This document shows positions 1 to 7,017 of a stretch of DNA of 64,000 nucleotides, in pieces. A model generated the notes under the pieces. It saw only the letters and a list, made by a program, of their open reading frames with translations, had not been told where the DNA came from and did not search any database. This stretch comes from Mesorhizobium sp. B2-4-3 (GTDB lineage: Bacteria > Pseudomonadota > Alphaproteobacteria > Rhizobiales > Rhizobiaceae): contig NZ_VFVL01000010.1 in the NCBI RefSeq assembly GCF_006442815.1, positions 1-64,000 of the forward strand, in the 5' to 3' direction. Each line of letters starts with the position of its first letter. The first letter of the stretch is position 1. A program made the position numbers and the translations under genes.

Positions 1-144
1 TCCCCGCGCAAAACGCACGAAACTGTTCGCGATGTCTTCGCACACCTGTTCGCGATGTCCCCAGTCCATACACCCCCAAGTGGGGGAGATGTCCGGCAGG
101 ACAGAGGGGGGCGCGAAGGAACGCTGTCATCGAAAAATATGTAC
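1..144. repeat. Left-edge intergenic DNA with short repeats and hairpins
   Basis: No gene is supported in the first 144 bases. A 14-nt word, CTGTTCGCGATGTC, occurs at 23-36 and again at 46-59, 23 nt apart. Next comes a hairpin with CCCCC at 73-77 and GGGGG at 82-86, then a second with TGTCC at 90-94, loop GGCA, and GGACA at 99-103, followed by a G-rich run. This hairpin-pair layout resembles the mosaic palindromic elements seen elsewhere in this window (3698-3843), but the bases differ, so it is a related style and not the same element. The doubled 14-mer could be the terminal repeat of an insertion sequence lying outside the window, but no transposase is visible. Confidence 0.4.
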
Positions 145-1128
145 TCAAGGCGCCACGATCGGCGAGGCCGCCAGATCGGACTTGCGCGGCTCGACACCCG
201 CGAACACGCTGCCTTCCTCGAACCAGCTTTTCGGCGCCGGCGCGCCCCACAGCGTCTGGCGCTGCGGGTCTTTCAGGTCCCATTTGATCGGCTCGAGATC
301 GGGATCGACCGTCTGGTAGTCCGAGCAATAGATCTCGATGCGATGGTTGTCCGGATCGCGGATGTAGAGGAAGAAGGCGTTGGAGATGCCGTGCCGTCCA
401 GGCCCACGCTCGATATTGCCGACATAGCCCGTGGTCGCCATCAGGTCGAGCAGGTCGATGATGTTGAGCGGCGTCGGCACCCAGAAGGCGACATGGTGCA
501 GGCGCGGTCCAAGGCCGTTGGTGAAGGCGATGTCGTGCACGCCGCCTTTGCGGTGCGTCCAGGCGGCCCAGAGCTTTCCGGTCTCGGCGTCCTCGGTGTA
601 TTCGGTCACGCGGAAGCCGAGCTCGTTGTAGAAGGCGACCGCTTCGTCGACGTTGGGCGAGAAGCAGTTGAAGTGGTCGATGCGCAGCGGCTTCACGCCC
701 TTATAAAGCGCGTATTTCTGGTGGATCGGCGGCAACCGCTCCATCTTCGAATAGAATTCGAGCGGTATGCCGTGCGGGTCGCGGGTGCGGAAGGTGCGCG
801 ACTGGTAGGGCCGCTCGACCCATTCCACCGGCAGGCCCTTTCCCTTGAAGAAATGCTCGGCCTTGTCGAGGTCCTCGTCGGAGAAGACCTTGAAGCCGAG
901 CTCGCGCGCTTCCGGCGCCGTCGCCTTGCGCAGCACGATGCAATGATGGCCGCGCTCTTCCATGGCGCGCAGATAGATGGCGCCGCTGGTCTCGTCGGTC
1001 ACCTGCAGGCCGAGCGTGTCGACATAGAAGGCGCGGGATTTTGCAAGGTCGGTGACGGCGAGCTCGACATGAGAGAGCCGCACGATGTTGAAGGCGGGGT
1101 AAAGGTTGGGTTGGGGCAGGGCCATCAT
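145..1128 (-). CDS. hpaD: 3,4-dihydroxyphenylacetate (homoprotocatechuate) 2,3-dioxygenase
   Basis: This extradiol ring-cleavage enzyme opens homoprotocatechuate to 5-carboxymethyl-2-hydroxymuconate semialdehyde. Two glyoxalase/dioxygenase modules are visible, residues about 15-130 and 148-275. The likely 2-His-1-Glu metal ligands are His152 (in RIDHFNC), His211 or His212 (in LHHVAFWV) and Glu265 (in HRIEIYC), which match the known ligand pattern of the B. fuscum-type HpaD family. The length of 327 residues is typical. There are two adjacent ATG codons, 1128 and 1125; a GGAG lies 4 nt before the first and 7 nt before the second, so 1125 may be used. It lies 10 nt after the end of hpaE, on the same strand, and is the last gene of the hpaF-hpaE-hpaD run. 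Confidence 0.93.
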   Translation of the reverse strand: MMALPQPNLYPAFNIVRLSHVELAVTDLAKSRAFYVDTLGLQVTDETSGAIYLRAMEERGHHCIVLRKATAPEARELGFKVFSDEDLDKAEHFFKGKGLPVEWVERPYQSRTFRTRDPHGIPLEFYSKMERLPPIHQKYALYKGVKPLRIDHFNCFSPNVDEAVAFYNELGFRVTEYTEDAETGKLWAAWTHRKGGVHDIAFTNGLGPRLHHVAFWVPTPLNIIDLLDLMATTGYVGNIERGPGRHGISNAFFLYIRDPDNHRIEIYCSDYQTVDPDLEPIKWDLKDPQRQTLWGAPAPKSWFEEGSVFAGVEPRKSDLAASPIVAP

Positions 1129-1138
1129 GTGTCTCCGG

Positions 1139-2656
1139 TCAGCCGCCGAGCTTCTGGATGGAATGCGGCGCCGTGGCGAACGCAATGTTCTTGGTTTCCA
1201 TGTAGAAGTCGAACGACCAGTCGCCGCCGTCGCGGCCGATGCCGGAGTTCTTGACCCCGCCGAAAGGCGTCGGCAGATGCCGCACATTCTCCGAATTCAC
1301 CCAGATCATGCCGGCGTCGAGCGCATCGGTGAAGCGCAGAGCGCGGGTGACGTCGGAGGTCCATAGATAACCGGTCAGGCCGTATTGGGTGTCGTTGGCC
1401 AGAGCCAGCGCCTCGGCCTCGTCCTTGAACGGGATCGCGGTCAGCACCGGCCCGAAGATTTCCTCCTGGGCGATGCGCATCTTGTTGGTGGCGCCGGTAA
1501 ACAGCGTCGGGCTGATATAGCAGCCGCCGCCCGGGCCGGCGAACTTGCCGCCGCCGGCGGCGACGACCGCGCCCTCCGATTTGCCGATCTCGATATAGGA
1601 GAGCACTTTTTCCTCATGCACCGGATGGATCAGCGGCCCGACCACAGTTTCGGGATCGAGCGGATGACCGATCTTGATGCGCTTTGCCTTCTCCGCCACC
1701 AGATCGGTGAACTTGTCGTGCACCGAAGCCTCGACCAGGAGGCGCGAGGACGAGGTGCAGCGTTCGCCGTTCAGCGAATAGATCATGAAGACGGCGGCGT
1801 CCGCAGCCCGTTCCAGGTCGGCATCTGCAAAGACGATGACCGGGTTCTTGCCGCCGAGCTCGAAATGCACGCGCTTCAGCGTCTCGGCGCCCTGCTTCAT
1901 GATCATCGAGCCGGTGCGGCTTTCGCCGACGAAGCCGATCGCCTTGATGTCGGGGTGCTCGGTCAGCGCTCGGCCGGCATCCTCGCCAAAGCCGTTGACG
2001 AGGTTCCACACGCCCTTGGGCAGGCCGGCTTCCTCGGCGATCTCGACCAGCAGCCGGGCGGTAAGCGGCGACAACTCGGCCGGCTTGTGCACGATGGTGC
2101 AGCCGGCGGCCAGAGCCGGCGCGATCTTCCAGGTCGATAGCATGAAGGGGGTGTTCCACGGCGTGATCACGCCGACCGGGCCGATCGGCACGCGCGTCGT
2201 CAGATTGAGCTGGTTCGGCGCTCTCAGCGAACGCCCGTCACGCGCCTCCGGCGCGCGGTCGGCATAGAAGCGGAAGTTCTCGGCGCCGCGCAGCGCCGCC
2301 TTGGCCATGAATTTCAGCGACTGGCCGGTGTCCATGCATTCGACGAAGGCGATCTCCTCGGCGCGCGCGACGATGGCGTCGGCTATTCTATGCAGCAGCT
2401 TCTTGCGGGCGTCGCCGGATATCGCCGCCCAGTCCTTGAAGGCAGCCTTGGCCGCTTTTGCCGCGCGGTCGATGTCGGCCGCCTTGCCGCGTGCCACGGT
2501 GGCAATCGGCTTGAGGTCGACGGGCGAAAGCGTCTCGAAGGTCGAGCCGTCCGCGGCAGGCACCGCTTCGCCGCCGATCTGGTTGAGCACGCCATCCTTC
2601 CGGAAGCGTTCCAGATAGGCCTCGGCCTTTCTCAGATTGTCGTCCAGTGCCGCCAT
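1139..2656 (-). CDS. hpaE: 5-carboxymethyl-2-hydroxymuconate semialdehyde dehydrogenase
   Basis: An NAD-dependent aldehyde dehydrogenase that oxidises the HpaD ring-cleavage product to 5-carboxymethyl-2-hydroxymuconate. The 505-residue protein has the full family layout: the cofactor/oxyanion segment VITPWNTPF near 163-171, the general base Glu266 in FELGGKNP and the nucleophile Cys300 in NGERCTSSS. The specific assignment rests on its place between the dioxygenase (10 nt downstream) and the isomerase hpaF (20 nt upstream); the fold alone would fit many aldehyde dehydrogenases. The ATG is preceded by a GGGAAAG-type ribosome site. It is co-transcribed with hpaF and hpaD. Confidence 0.9.
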   Translation of the reverse strand: MAALDDNLRKAEAYLERFRKDGVLNQIGGEAVPAADGSTFETLSPVDLKPIATVARGKAADIDRAAKAAKAAFKDWAAISGDARKKLLHRIADAIVARAEEIAFVECMDTGQSLKFMAKAALRGAENFRFYADRAPEARDGRSLRAPNQLNLTTRVPIGPVGVITPWNTPFMLSTWKIAPALAAGCTIVHKPAELSPLTARLLVEIAEEAGLPKGVWNLVNGFGEDAGRALTEHPDIKAIGFVGESRTGSMIMKQGAETLKRVHFELGGKNPVIVFADADLERAADAAVFMIYSLNGERCTSSSRLLVEASVHDKFTDLVAEKAKRIKIGHPLDPETVVGPLIHPVHEEKVLSYIEIGKSEGAVVAAGGGKFAGPGGGCYISPTLFTGATNKMRIAQEEIFGPVLTAIPFKDEAEALALANDTQYGLTGYLWTSDVTRALRFTDALDAGMIWVNSENVRHLPTPFGGVKNSGIGRDGGDWSFDFYMETKNIAFATAPHSIQKLGG

Positions 2657-2676
2657 GATTTCTTTCCCGTTCTAGA

Positions 2677-3063
2677 TCACTTGCCACGCAGGCGCGGATG
2701 GATGGCGTTCTTCTTCCAGCTCAATTCTGCGTCGATCTCGCGGATCTCCAGCGACAGCGCGAAATGCGGCGTGGCGAACAGTGACGAAAGATGATCAGCG
2801 ACAGCTGCGAAGATCGCCTCGCCGGCGCTTTTCTTTTCCGCCGCAGTGCGGCCCTTGCCGATGCGGAAATTCATGTCGATGAAGCCGTTCTCCGGGAGCC
2901 GGTCGGCAATCGCGTAGGCTTCGGCGCGGAAGGCGCGGACCCTGACCGCGCCCGGTTCAAACAGCCCGGTTTCGAGAATGGTTCGCGAGACCAGCGCGCA
3001 AAGCTCACCCATGTCGACCTTCGCGTCGAGATTCGCCGAATATTCGATCGCCATATGGGGCAA
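2677..3063 (-). CDS. hpaF: 5-carboxymethyl-2-hydroxymuconate delta-isomerase, TTG start
   Basis: This tautomerase-superfamily enzyme isomerises 5-carboxymethyl-2-hydroxymuconate for later decarboxylation. The start decides the active site. A TTG at 3063 gives a protein beginning M-P-H-M-A-I-E, which lines up with the E. coli protein as I recall it (MPHFIVE), so Met removal would expose the catalytic N-terminal proline. A GGAGG sits 5 nt before this TTG. The ATG at 3054 (MAIEYSAN) loses the proline, and the GTG at 3075 buries it and overlaps the ribosome site. With the TTG the protein is 128 residues, the family's usual length. Later conserved stretches include the FIDMNFRIGKGR region and a C-terminal SWKKNAIHPRLR. 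It is first gene of the leftward hpaFED run. Confidence 0.88.
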   Translation of the reverse strand: MPHMAIEYSANLDAKVDMGELCALVSRTILETGLFEPGAVRVRAFRAEAYAIADRLPENGFIDMNFRIGKGRTAAEKKSAGEAIFAAVADHLSSLFATPHFALSLEIREIDAELSWKKNAIHPRLRGK

Positions 3064-3251
3064 GGCTTCCTCCACCTTGTAGTTAACATGTGAATTACAT
3101 CTTGACGACCGAATGTCAAGCGTCGTTTTCTGCGGGGATGCAGCTTCCGGGTGGGATTGCCGCTCTCGGCAAAATCGCGGATATAGCTGCGATCCGGGCC
3201 CTAATCTTTGTTGCGAGTCGTACTGGACTGGAATTTTTCGGAGACCTGATT
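3064..3251. promoter_or_regulatory. Divergent hpaF / hpaR control region
   Basis: This 188-bp gap separates leftward hpaFED from rightward hpaR. At 3089-3101 lies the 13-nt near-palindrome CATGTGAATTACATC (core ATGTGAATTACAT, one mismatched pair), immediately preceded by GTTAAC and followed by CTTGAC. It is the obvious candidate operator for HpaR. The order TTAAC-ATGTGAATTA-CTTGAC closely resembles sequences upstream of the two IclR genes at 11130-11159 and 24031-24060. No confident -10 box was identified. Confidence 0.5.
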
Positions 3252-3689
3252 TTGCTACCGCCCAGCACCCGTCGCTCCTTGCCCATGGCTCTGCTTCGCG
3301 CCCGCGAAGTGATCATGGCGCATTTCCGGCCGATGCTCGCGCGCCACGATATCACCGAGCAGCAATGGCGCGTGCTGCGCGTTCTCGCAGAAACCGGGCC
3401 GCTGGAGGCGACCGAGCTCGCCAACCGCGCCTCGATCCTGCCGCCGAGCCTCACCCGCATCATCAAGGCGATGGAGGAGCGGGAGTTCATCACCCGCAAC
3501 AAGGTCAAGGATGACGGCCGCCGCGCCTTGCTCGCCATCAGCCCGGCCGGCGTGGCCTTGATCGAGGAACTGGCGCCCGAGCGGGTCGCCATCTACGACG
3601 CCATCGAGAAGCGGTACGGCGCAGAAGAGCACGAGCGGTTGCTGGATATGCTGGAGAGCCTGATCCAGTCGGAGACGATGGAGGGGTGA
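3252..3689 (+). CDS. hpaR: MarR-family regulator of homoprotocatechuate degradation
   Basis: A winged-helix repressor of the MarR family, expected to control the divergent hpaFED genes and to respond to an aromatic pathway compound. The region LLRAREVIMAHFRPMLARHD followed by ITEQQWRVLRVLAE is close to the start of the E. coli HpaR family (recalled alignment); the recognition helix lies in ASILPPSLTRIIKAME and the wing around KDDGRRALLAIS. The reading frame is open from 3090, but residues before about 3252 do not look like the family. A TTG at 3252 has a GGAG 8 nt upstream and gives 145 residues, a normal length. ATG at 3288 (MALLRAR) is the alternative. The 3' end runs directly into a palindromic repeat. 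Confidence 0.85.
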   Translation: MLPPSTRRSLPMALLRAREVIMAHFRPMLARHDITEQQWRVLRVLAETGPLEATELANRASILPPSLTRIIKAMEEREFITRNKVKDDGRRALLAISPAGVALIEELAPERVAIYDAIEKRYGAEEHERLLDMLESLIQSETMEG

Positions 3690-3697
3690 GCGCTTTC

Positions 3698-3843
3698 CCT
3701 TCTCCCCTTGTGGGAGAAGGTGGATCGGCGCGAAAGCGCCGAGACGGATGAGGGGTGTTCCAGGGAACGCCAGCGTCTTACTCCGCTGGAGCACCCCTCA
3801 TCCGTCGCCTTCGGCGACACCTTCTCCCACAAGGGGAGAAGGG
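3698..3843. repeat. RIME-like palindromic intergenic element, full copy
   Basis: About 146 bp form two hairpin-rich halves in inverted orientation. The left end reads CCTTCTCCCCTTGTGGGAGA and the right end is its complement CTCCCACAAGGGGAGAAGG; each half also carries a GGATGAGGGGTG or CACCCCTCATCC word around a small GC stem. The same element, in the opposite orientation and with the stems swapped, lies at 61178-61322, and a short piece lies at 63804-63826. The design matches what is known as rhizobial intergenic mosaic elements. It sits between convergent hpaR and hpaC and probably ends both transcripts. Confidence 0.8.
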
Positions 3844-3851
3844 GAAGTTTT

Positions 3852-4373
3852 TCACCCTCCAAAACTCCCCAGCGCGCTCGGCTGCATGTAGTTGCGCCCG
3901 ACATAGAGCAGCGCCGCCTCGTCGCTGCCGTGGCGGATGTCGACGACGCGGCCGAACATCACATTGTGCGTGCCGACCTTGTTCACCGCGCCGATCTCGC
4001 AATCGAAGCTGACGATGGCGTCGAGCAGCGCTGGCATGCCGGACGGCATCGTCTGCCAGCGCGCGGCTTGATAGCGCTCGGTCATGTCGCGGATCGCGCC
4101 GGCGAATTTTGCCGCCAGATGCATGTGCGACTGGGTCAGCACGTTGACGCAGAAGCGTTGGTTGGCGAGGAACATGCCGGTTTGCACCGAACGCTCGTTC
4201 ATACAGACCAGCAGCGTCGGCGGGTCGTCGGAGACGCTGCACATGGCGGTCGCGGTGAAGCCGCCGCGCCCGGCCGGGCCGTCCGTGGTGACGATGTTGA
4301 CCGGCGCGCAGACCCGCGCCATGGCCTCGCGGAATTCCAGCCTCGCGACTTGTGTTGTCATGGCCGTTTCCAT
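3852..4373 (-). CDS. hpaC: 4-hydroxyphenylacetate 3-monooxygenase, flavin reductase component
   Basis: A small NAD(P)H:flavin oxidoreductase that supplies reduced FAD to HpaB. The 173 residues have the flavin reductase fold features: FREAMARVCAPVNIVTT near residue 14, GRGGFTATAMCSVSDDPPTLLVC around 36-58 and FCVNVLTQ near 73. It starts 11 nt after the end of hpaB on the same strand, which makes the reductase role very likely. Two in-frame ATGs exist (4373, and 4361 giving MTTQVARLEF); the first has a GGGG about 8 nt upstream. The gene ends just before the palindromic element at 3698-3843. Confidence 0.9.
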   Translation of the reverse strand: METAMTTQVARLEFREAMARVCAPVNIVTTDGPAGRGGFTATAMCSVSDDPPTLLVCMNERSVQTGMFLANQRFCVNVLTQSHMHLAAKFAGAIRDMTERYQAARWQTMPSGMPALLDAIVSFDCEIGAVNKVGTHNVMFGRVVDIRHGSDEAALLYVGRNYMQPSALGSFGG

Positions 4374-4384
4374 CGCCGGCCCCG

Positions 4385-5932
4385 TCAGTTGGGCTGGGCG
4401 GCTATCGGCGGCAGCCAGGTATCGCCGGTCCAGCCCTTTTCGTCATAGTCGGCCATGCATTGGTCGACCAGTTCCTCCATCTGCTTCAGCCGGCCGCCGC
4501 GCTCGGCGCCCTTCAGCACCTGCAGCCGCACCTCTTCCGGCGCACCTGCATAGTTGAGCTCGTAGAGCGCGTGGCGGCCGCCGAATTCGGTGCCGGTCGC
4601 GTCCCACAACAGCTTCATGATCTTGATGCGCTCGACATGGCCCATGTCGTTGGAGCCGCGCACATATTGCGCGAGATAGCGGTCGATCTCCGGATTGTCG
4701 AAATCGCGCACCGAGGAGGGCAGATAGATCAGGCCAGAGGCGATCACCCGGCGCACCGTGTCGATGACGCGCGGATAGGCTTCCGACATGAAGGTGCGGT
4801 AGGCGAGCGCGGCCTCGAGATTGGGCAGCACCGCACCACCCGCCCACGGTATCGGATTGTGCGCCATCGCGTTGGAGAAGCTCCAGAACATGTGGCGCAG
4901 CGCAATCACCTCGCCGAGCGCCGCCTGGTTGCCGCGGAAGGCATCGCCGCCTGTGGCGCGCAACGCCTTGGCGAGCAGGCCGGCGAGGAAGTCGAGTTTT
5001 ACCGCAAAGCGCGTGCAGCCCTGGAAGCAATAGCCATGCATGAAACCCGACGCCGGGTGGAAGGACAGGATTTTTTGCGCATCGCGCAGCACCAGCACGT
5101 CCTCCCAGGGGATGAAGACGTTGTCGAGCACCAGGATCGCGTCGTTCTCGTCGAAGCGCGACGACAGCGGATAGTCGAAGGGATGGCCGACGGTGTTGGC
5201 CGTCTGCTCATAGGAGACGCGGCAGAACATCTTTATGCCCGGCGCGTTCATCGGCACGATGAACATCACCGACAGCGATGGATCCTCCGTCACCGTCGCC
5301 GAGCTCTGCGCCAGGAAATTGTAGTGGGTGAGCGCCGACGACGTCGCCACCACCTTGGCGCCGGACACCCAGATGCCGGCGTCATTCTCCTTGGTGATGT
5401 GCACGAACACGTCCTTCACCTGCTCGGCCGGCTTGTGGCGATCGATCGGCGGGTTGACGATGGCGTGGTTCATGAACAGGACCGCCTCCTGGGCCCGCTT
5501 GTGCCAGGCGCGCGCATTGTCCTTGAACGGGCCGTACCAATCGGCATTGGCGCCGAGCGTGTTCATCAGCGCCGCCTTGTAGTCGGCGGTGCGGCCCATC
5601 CAGCCATAGGTCATGCGCGCCCAATGCGCGATCGCACCCTGCTGCGCGGCGAGATCAGCCGAGGAATGGGCGACGCGGAAATATCTGTGGGTGAAGCCGC
5701 CCGAGCCGGTGTCCGTGGGCGCGGTCAGCACGGCCTGCTGTGCGGGATCATGCAGCGCGTCGTAGAGGCGGGCCAGCGAACGCACCGAATTGCGCATCGC
5801 CGGATGGCTGGTGACATCGGCCACCCGTTCGCCATTGATGTAGACCTCCCGCCCGTCGCGCAGGCTCGCCAGATATTCGGCGCCCGTGAACGGCCGCGAA
5901 TTGTCGGCCCGGAATTCTTCCGATCGCATCAT
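4385..5932 (-). CDS. hpaB: 4-hydroxyphenylacetate 3-monooxygenase, oxygenase component
   Basis: The FADH2-using oxygenase that hydroxylates 4-hydroxyphenylacetate to homoprotocatechuate, the first step of the pathway. The 515-residue length and many conserved segments fit the HpaB family, including the N-terminal AEYLASLRDGREVYINGERV, the SGGFTHRYFRVAHSS stretch near residue 100, and DENDAILVLDNVFIPWEDVL in the middle. Two ATGs are adjacent (5932 and 5929); an AGGGAGG lies 3 nt before the first and 6 nt before the second, favouring 5929. It is transcribed away from the AraC regulator at 6025, across a 92-bp gap, and is followed by hpaC. Confidence 0.95.
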   Translation of the reverse strand: MMRSEEFRADNSRPFTGAEYLASLRDGREVYINGERVADVTSHPAMRNSVRSLARLYDALHDPAQQAVLTAPTDTGSGGFTHRYFRVAHSSADLAAQQGAIAHWARMTYGWMGRTADYKAALMNTLGANADWYGPFKDNARAWHKRAQEAVLFMNHAIVNPPIDRHKPAEQVKDVFVHITKENDAGIWVSGAKVVATSSALTHYNFLAQSSATVTEDPSLSVMFIVPMNAPGIKMFCRVSYEQTANTVGHPFDYPLSSRFDENDAILVLDNVFIPWEDVLVLRDAQKILSFHPASGFMHGYCFQGCTRFAVKLDFLAGLLAKALRATGGDAFRGNQAALGEVIALRHMFWSFSNAMAHNPIPWAGGAVLPNLEAALAYRTFMSEAYPRVIDTVRRVIASGLIYLPSSVRDFDNPEIDRYLAQYVRGSNDMGHVERIKIMKLLWDATGTEFGGRHALYELNYAGAPEEVRLQVLKGAERGGRLKQMEELVDQCMADYDEKGWTGDTWLPPIAAQPN

Positions 5933-6024
5933 GATCCTCCCTTGGATTGTTGGAGAGTAGCCGCAAGCCGCTGGATGGTTTATGGACGAAAGCGCAAAAC
6001 CGATTGGACTTTTTCGGGTGACTG

Positions 6025-6894
6025 ATGAGCCAGACCGCCATCCCGGAATTCTTCGTCTACGGCGAGCCGGCGCGGGCGCTCGACGTCGGGTTCCTGCATG
6101 TCGAGACCGTGCAAGCCCGCGCTTCCGTGCATCGCGGCCGGGTTCTGGCGCACAAACATCCGCAAATGGCGCAGATCACCTTCTGGACGAGCGGGCAGGG
6201 CGTCTATCGGATCGAGGACAAGACCTGGAGTTTTTCGGCGCCGACGGTCAGCTTCATGCCGAGCGGCGTGGTGCATGGGTTCGACATCGAGCCGGGCACC
6301 GACGCCATCGTCGTCTCGGTCGCGGACGCTGCGCTCGCAGCCATCGCCGAGCACTCGGCCCTGCAGCTTGATCAGCCCGCCTTCGTGACCGGGCGAGGTG
6401 ACGCGGCGCCGTGGGAGCGGCTTACCGACACCATCAAAATGATCCAGGCCGAATATGTCGAGGCTCAAGCGGGCGCGGAAAAGATCCTGCCGGCGCTGAT
6501 CGCGGTGGCATTGTCGCACATCGCCCGTCTCGACGCCCAGTCGCATGCGGTGACCGTGCCGGCCGCGGTGGCTCTTGGCGGCCGGCTCAGGCGGCTGATC
6601 GACCGGCATTTTCGCGATGACTGGCCGGTCGAGCGCTATGTCGACGAGCTCGGCACCACGCGCCATCTGCTCGACAAGGCGGCGCATCAGGTGCTGGGCT
6701 TGGGCGTGCGTCAAGCGATCGGCGAAAGACGCCTGGTCGAGGCCAAGCGCCTGCTGCTCTTCACCATCCGCACGGTCGAGGACATCGCCTACGAAACCGG
6801 CTTCAACGATCCGGCTTACTTTTCGCGGTTTTTTCGTGATGCGGTCGGGGTGGCTCCGGGAGCGTGGCGGAAGGAAAGGGTGAATGGTGAATAG
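6025..6894 (+). CDS. hpaA: AraC-family activator of the hpaBC operon
   Basis: A 289-residue regulator with an N-terminal cupin-like sensing domain (VHRGRVLAHKHPQMAQITFW near residue 36, FMPSGVVHGFD near 76) and a C-terminal double helix-turn-helix (EDIAYETGFNDPAYFSRFFR near 253-272, then the usual G-x-x-P-x-x-WR ending GVAPGAWR). HpaA of enterobacteria is an AraC-type activator of hpaBC responding to 4-hydroxyphenylacetate; the divergent placement next to hpaB supports the same role here. The stop codon TAG lies inside a perfect 29-bp inverted repeat shared with the end of the next gene. Confidence 0.85.
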   Translation: MSQTAIPEFFVYGEPARALDVGFLHVETVQARASVHRGRVLAHKHPQMAQITFWTSGQGVYRIEDKTWSFSAPTVSFMPSGVVHGFDIEPGTDAIVVSVADAALAAIAEHSALQLDQPAFVTGRGDAAPWERLTDTIKMIQAEYVEAQAGAEKILPALIAVALSHIARLDAQSHAVTVPAAVALGGRLRRLIDRHFRDDWPVERYVDELGTTRHLLDKAAHQVLGLGVRQAIGERRLVEAKRLLLFTIRTVEDIAYETGFNDPAYFSRFFRDAVGVAPGAWRKERVNGE

Positions 6895-7017
6895 TAAATG
6901 GTGAATGGACAGGGTAGTGCGGCTTGACTGCCTGCGCACGAAAGAATTTCCGACCATTCACCATTCACCATTCACCATTCACCATTCACCATTCACCATT
7001 TACTATTCACCATTCAC
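6880..7017. repeat. Perfect 29-bp inverted repeat plus six-copy heptamer array between convergent genes
   Basis: The arm at 6880-6908 is the exact reverse complement of 6989-7017. Between the arms, six head-to-tail copies of the heptamer CCATTCA run from 6954 to 6995, the last being the start of the right arm. The TAG stop of the rightward AraC gene (6892-6894) is in the left arm and the TGA stop of the leftward aminotransferase (7007-7009) is in the right arm, so both genes end with the same DNA read from opposite sides. As RNA either strand can form a 29-bp stem, so a shared terminator is likely, although there is no clear T-run. Copy number may vary between strains. Confidence 0.9.

Noticed and set aside
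1-144. An insertion-sequence end
   Set aside because: The doubled 14-mer is suggestive, but there is no transposase, no matching end and no target duplication in the window.
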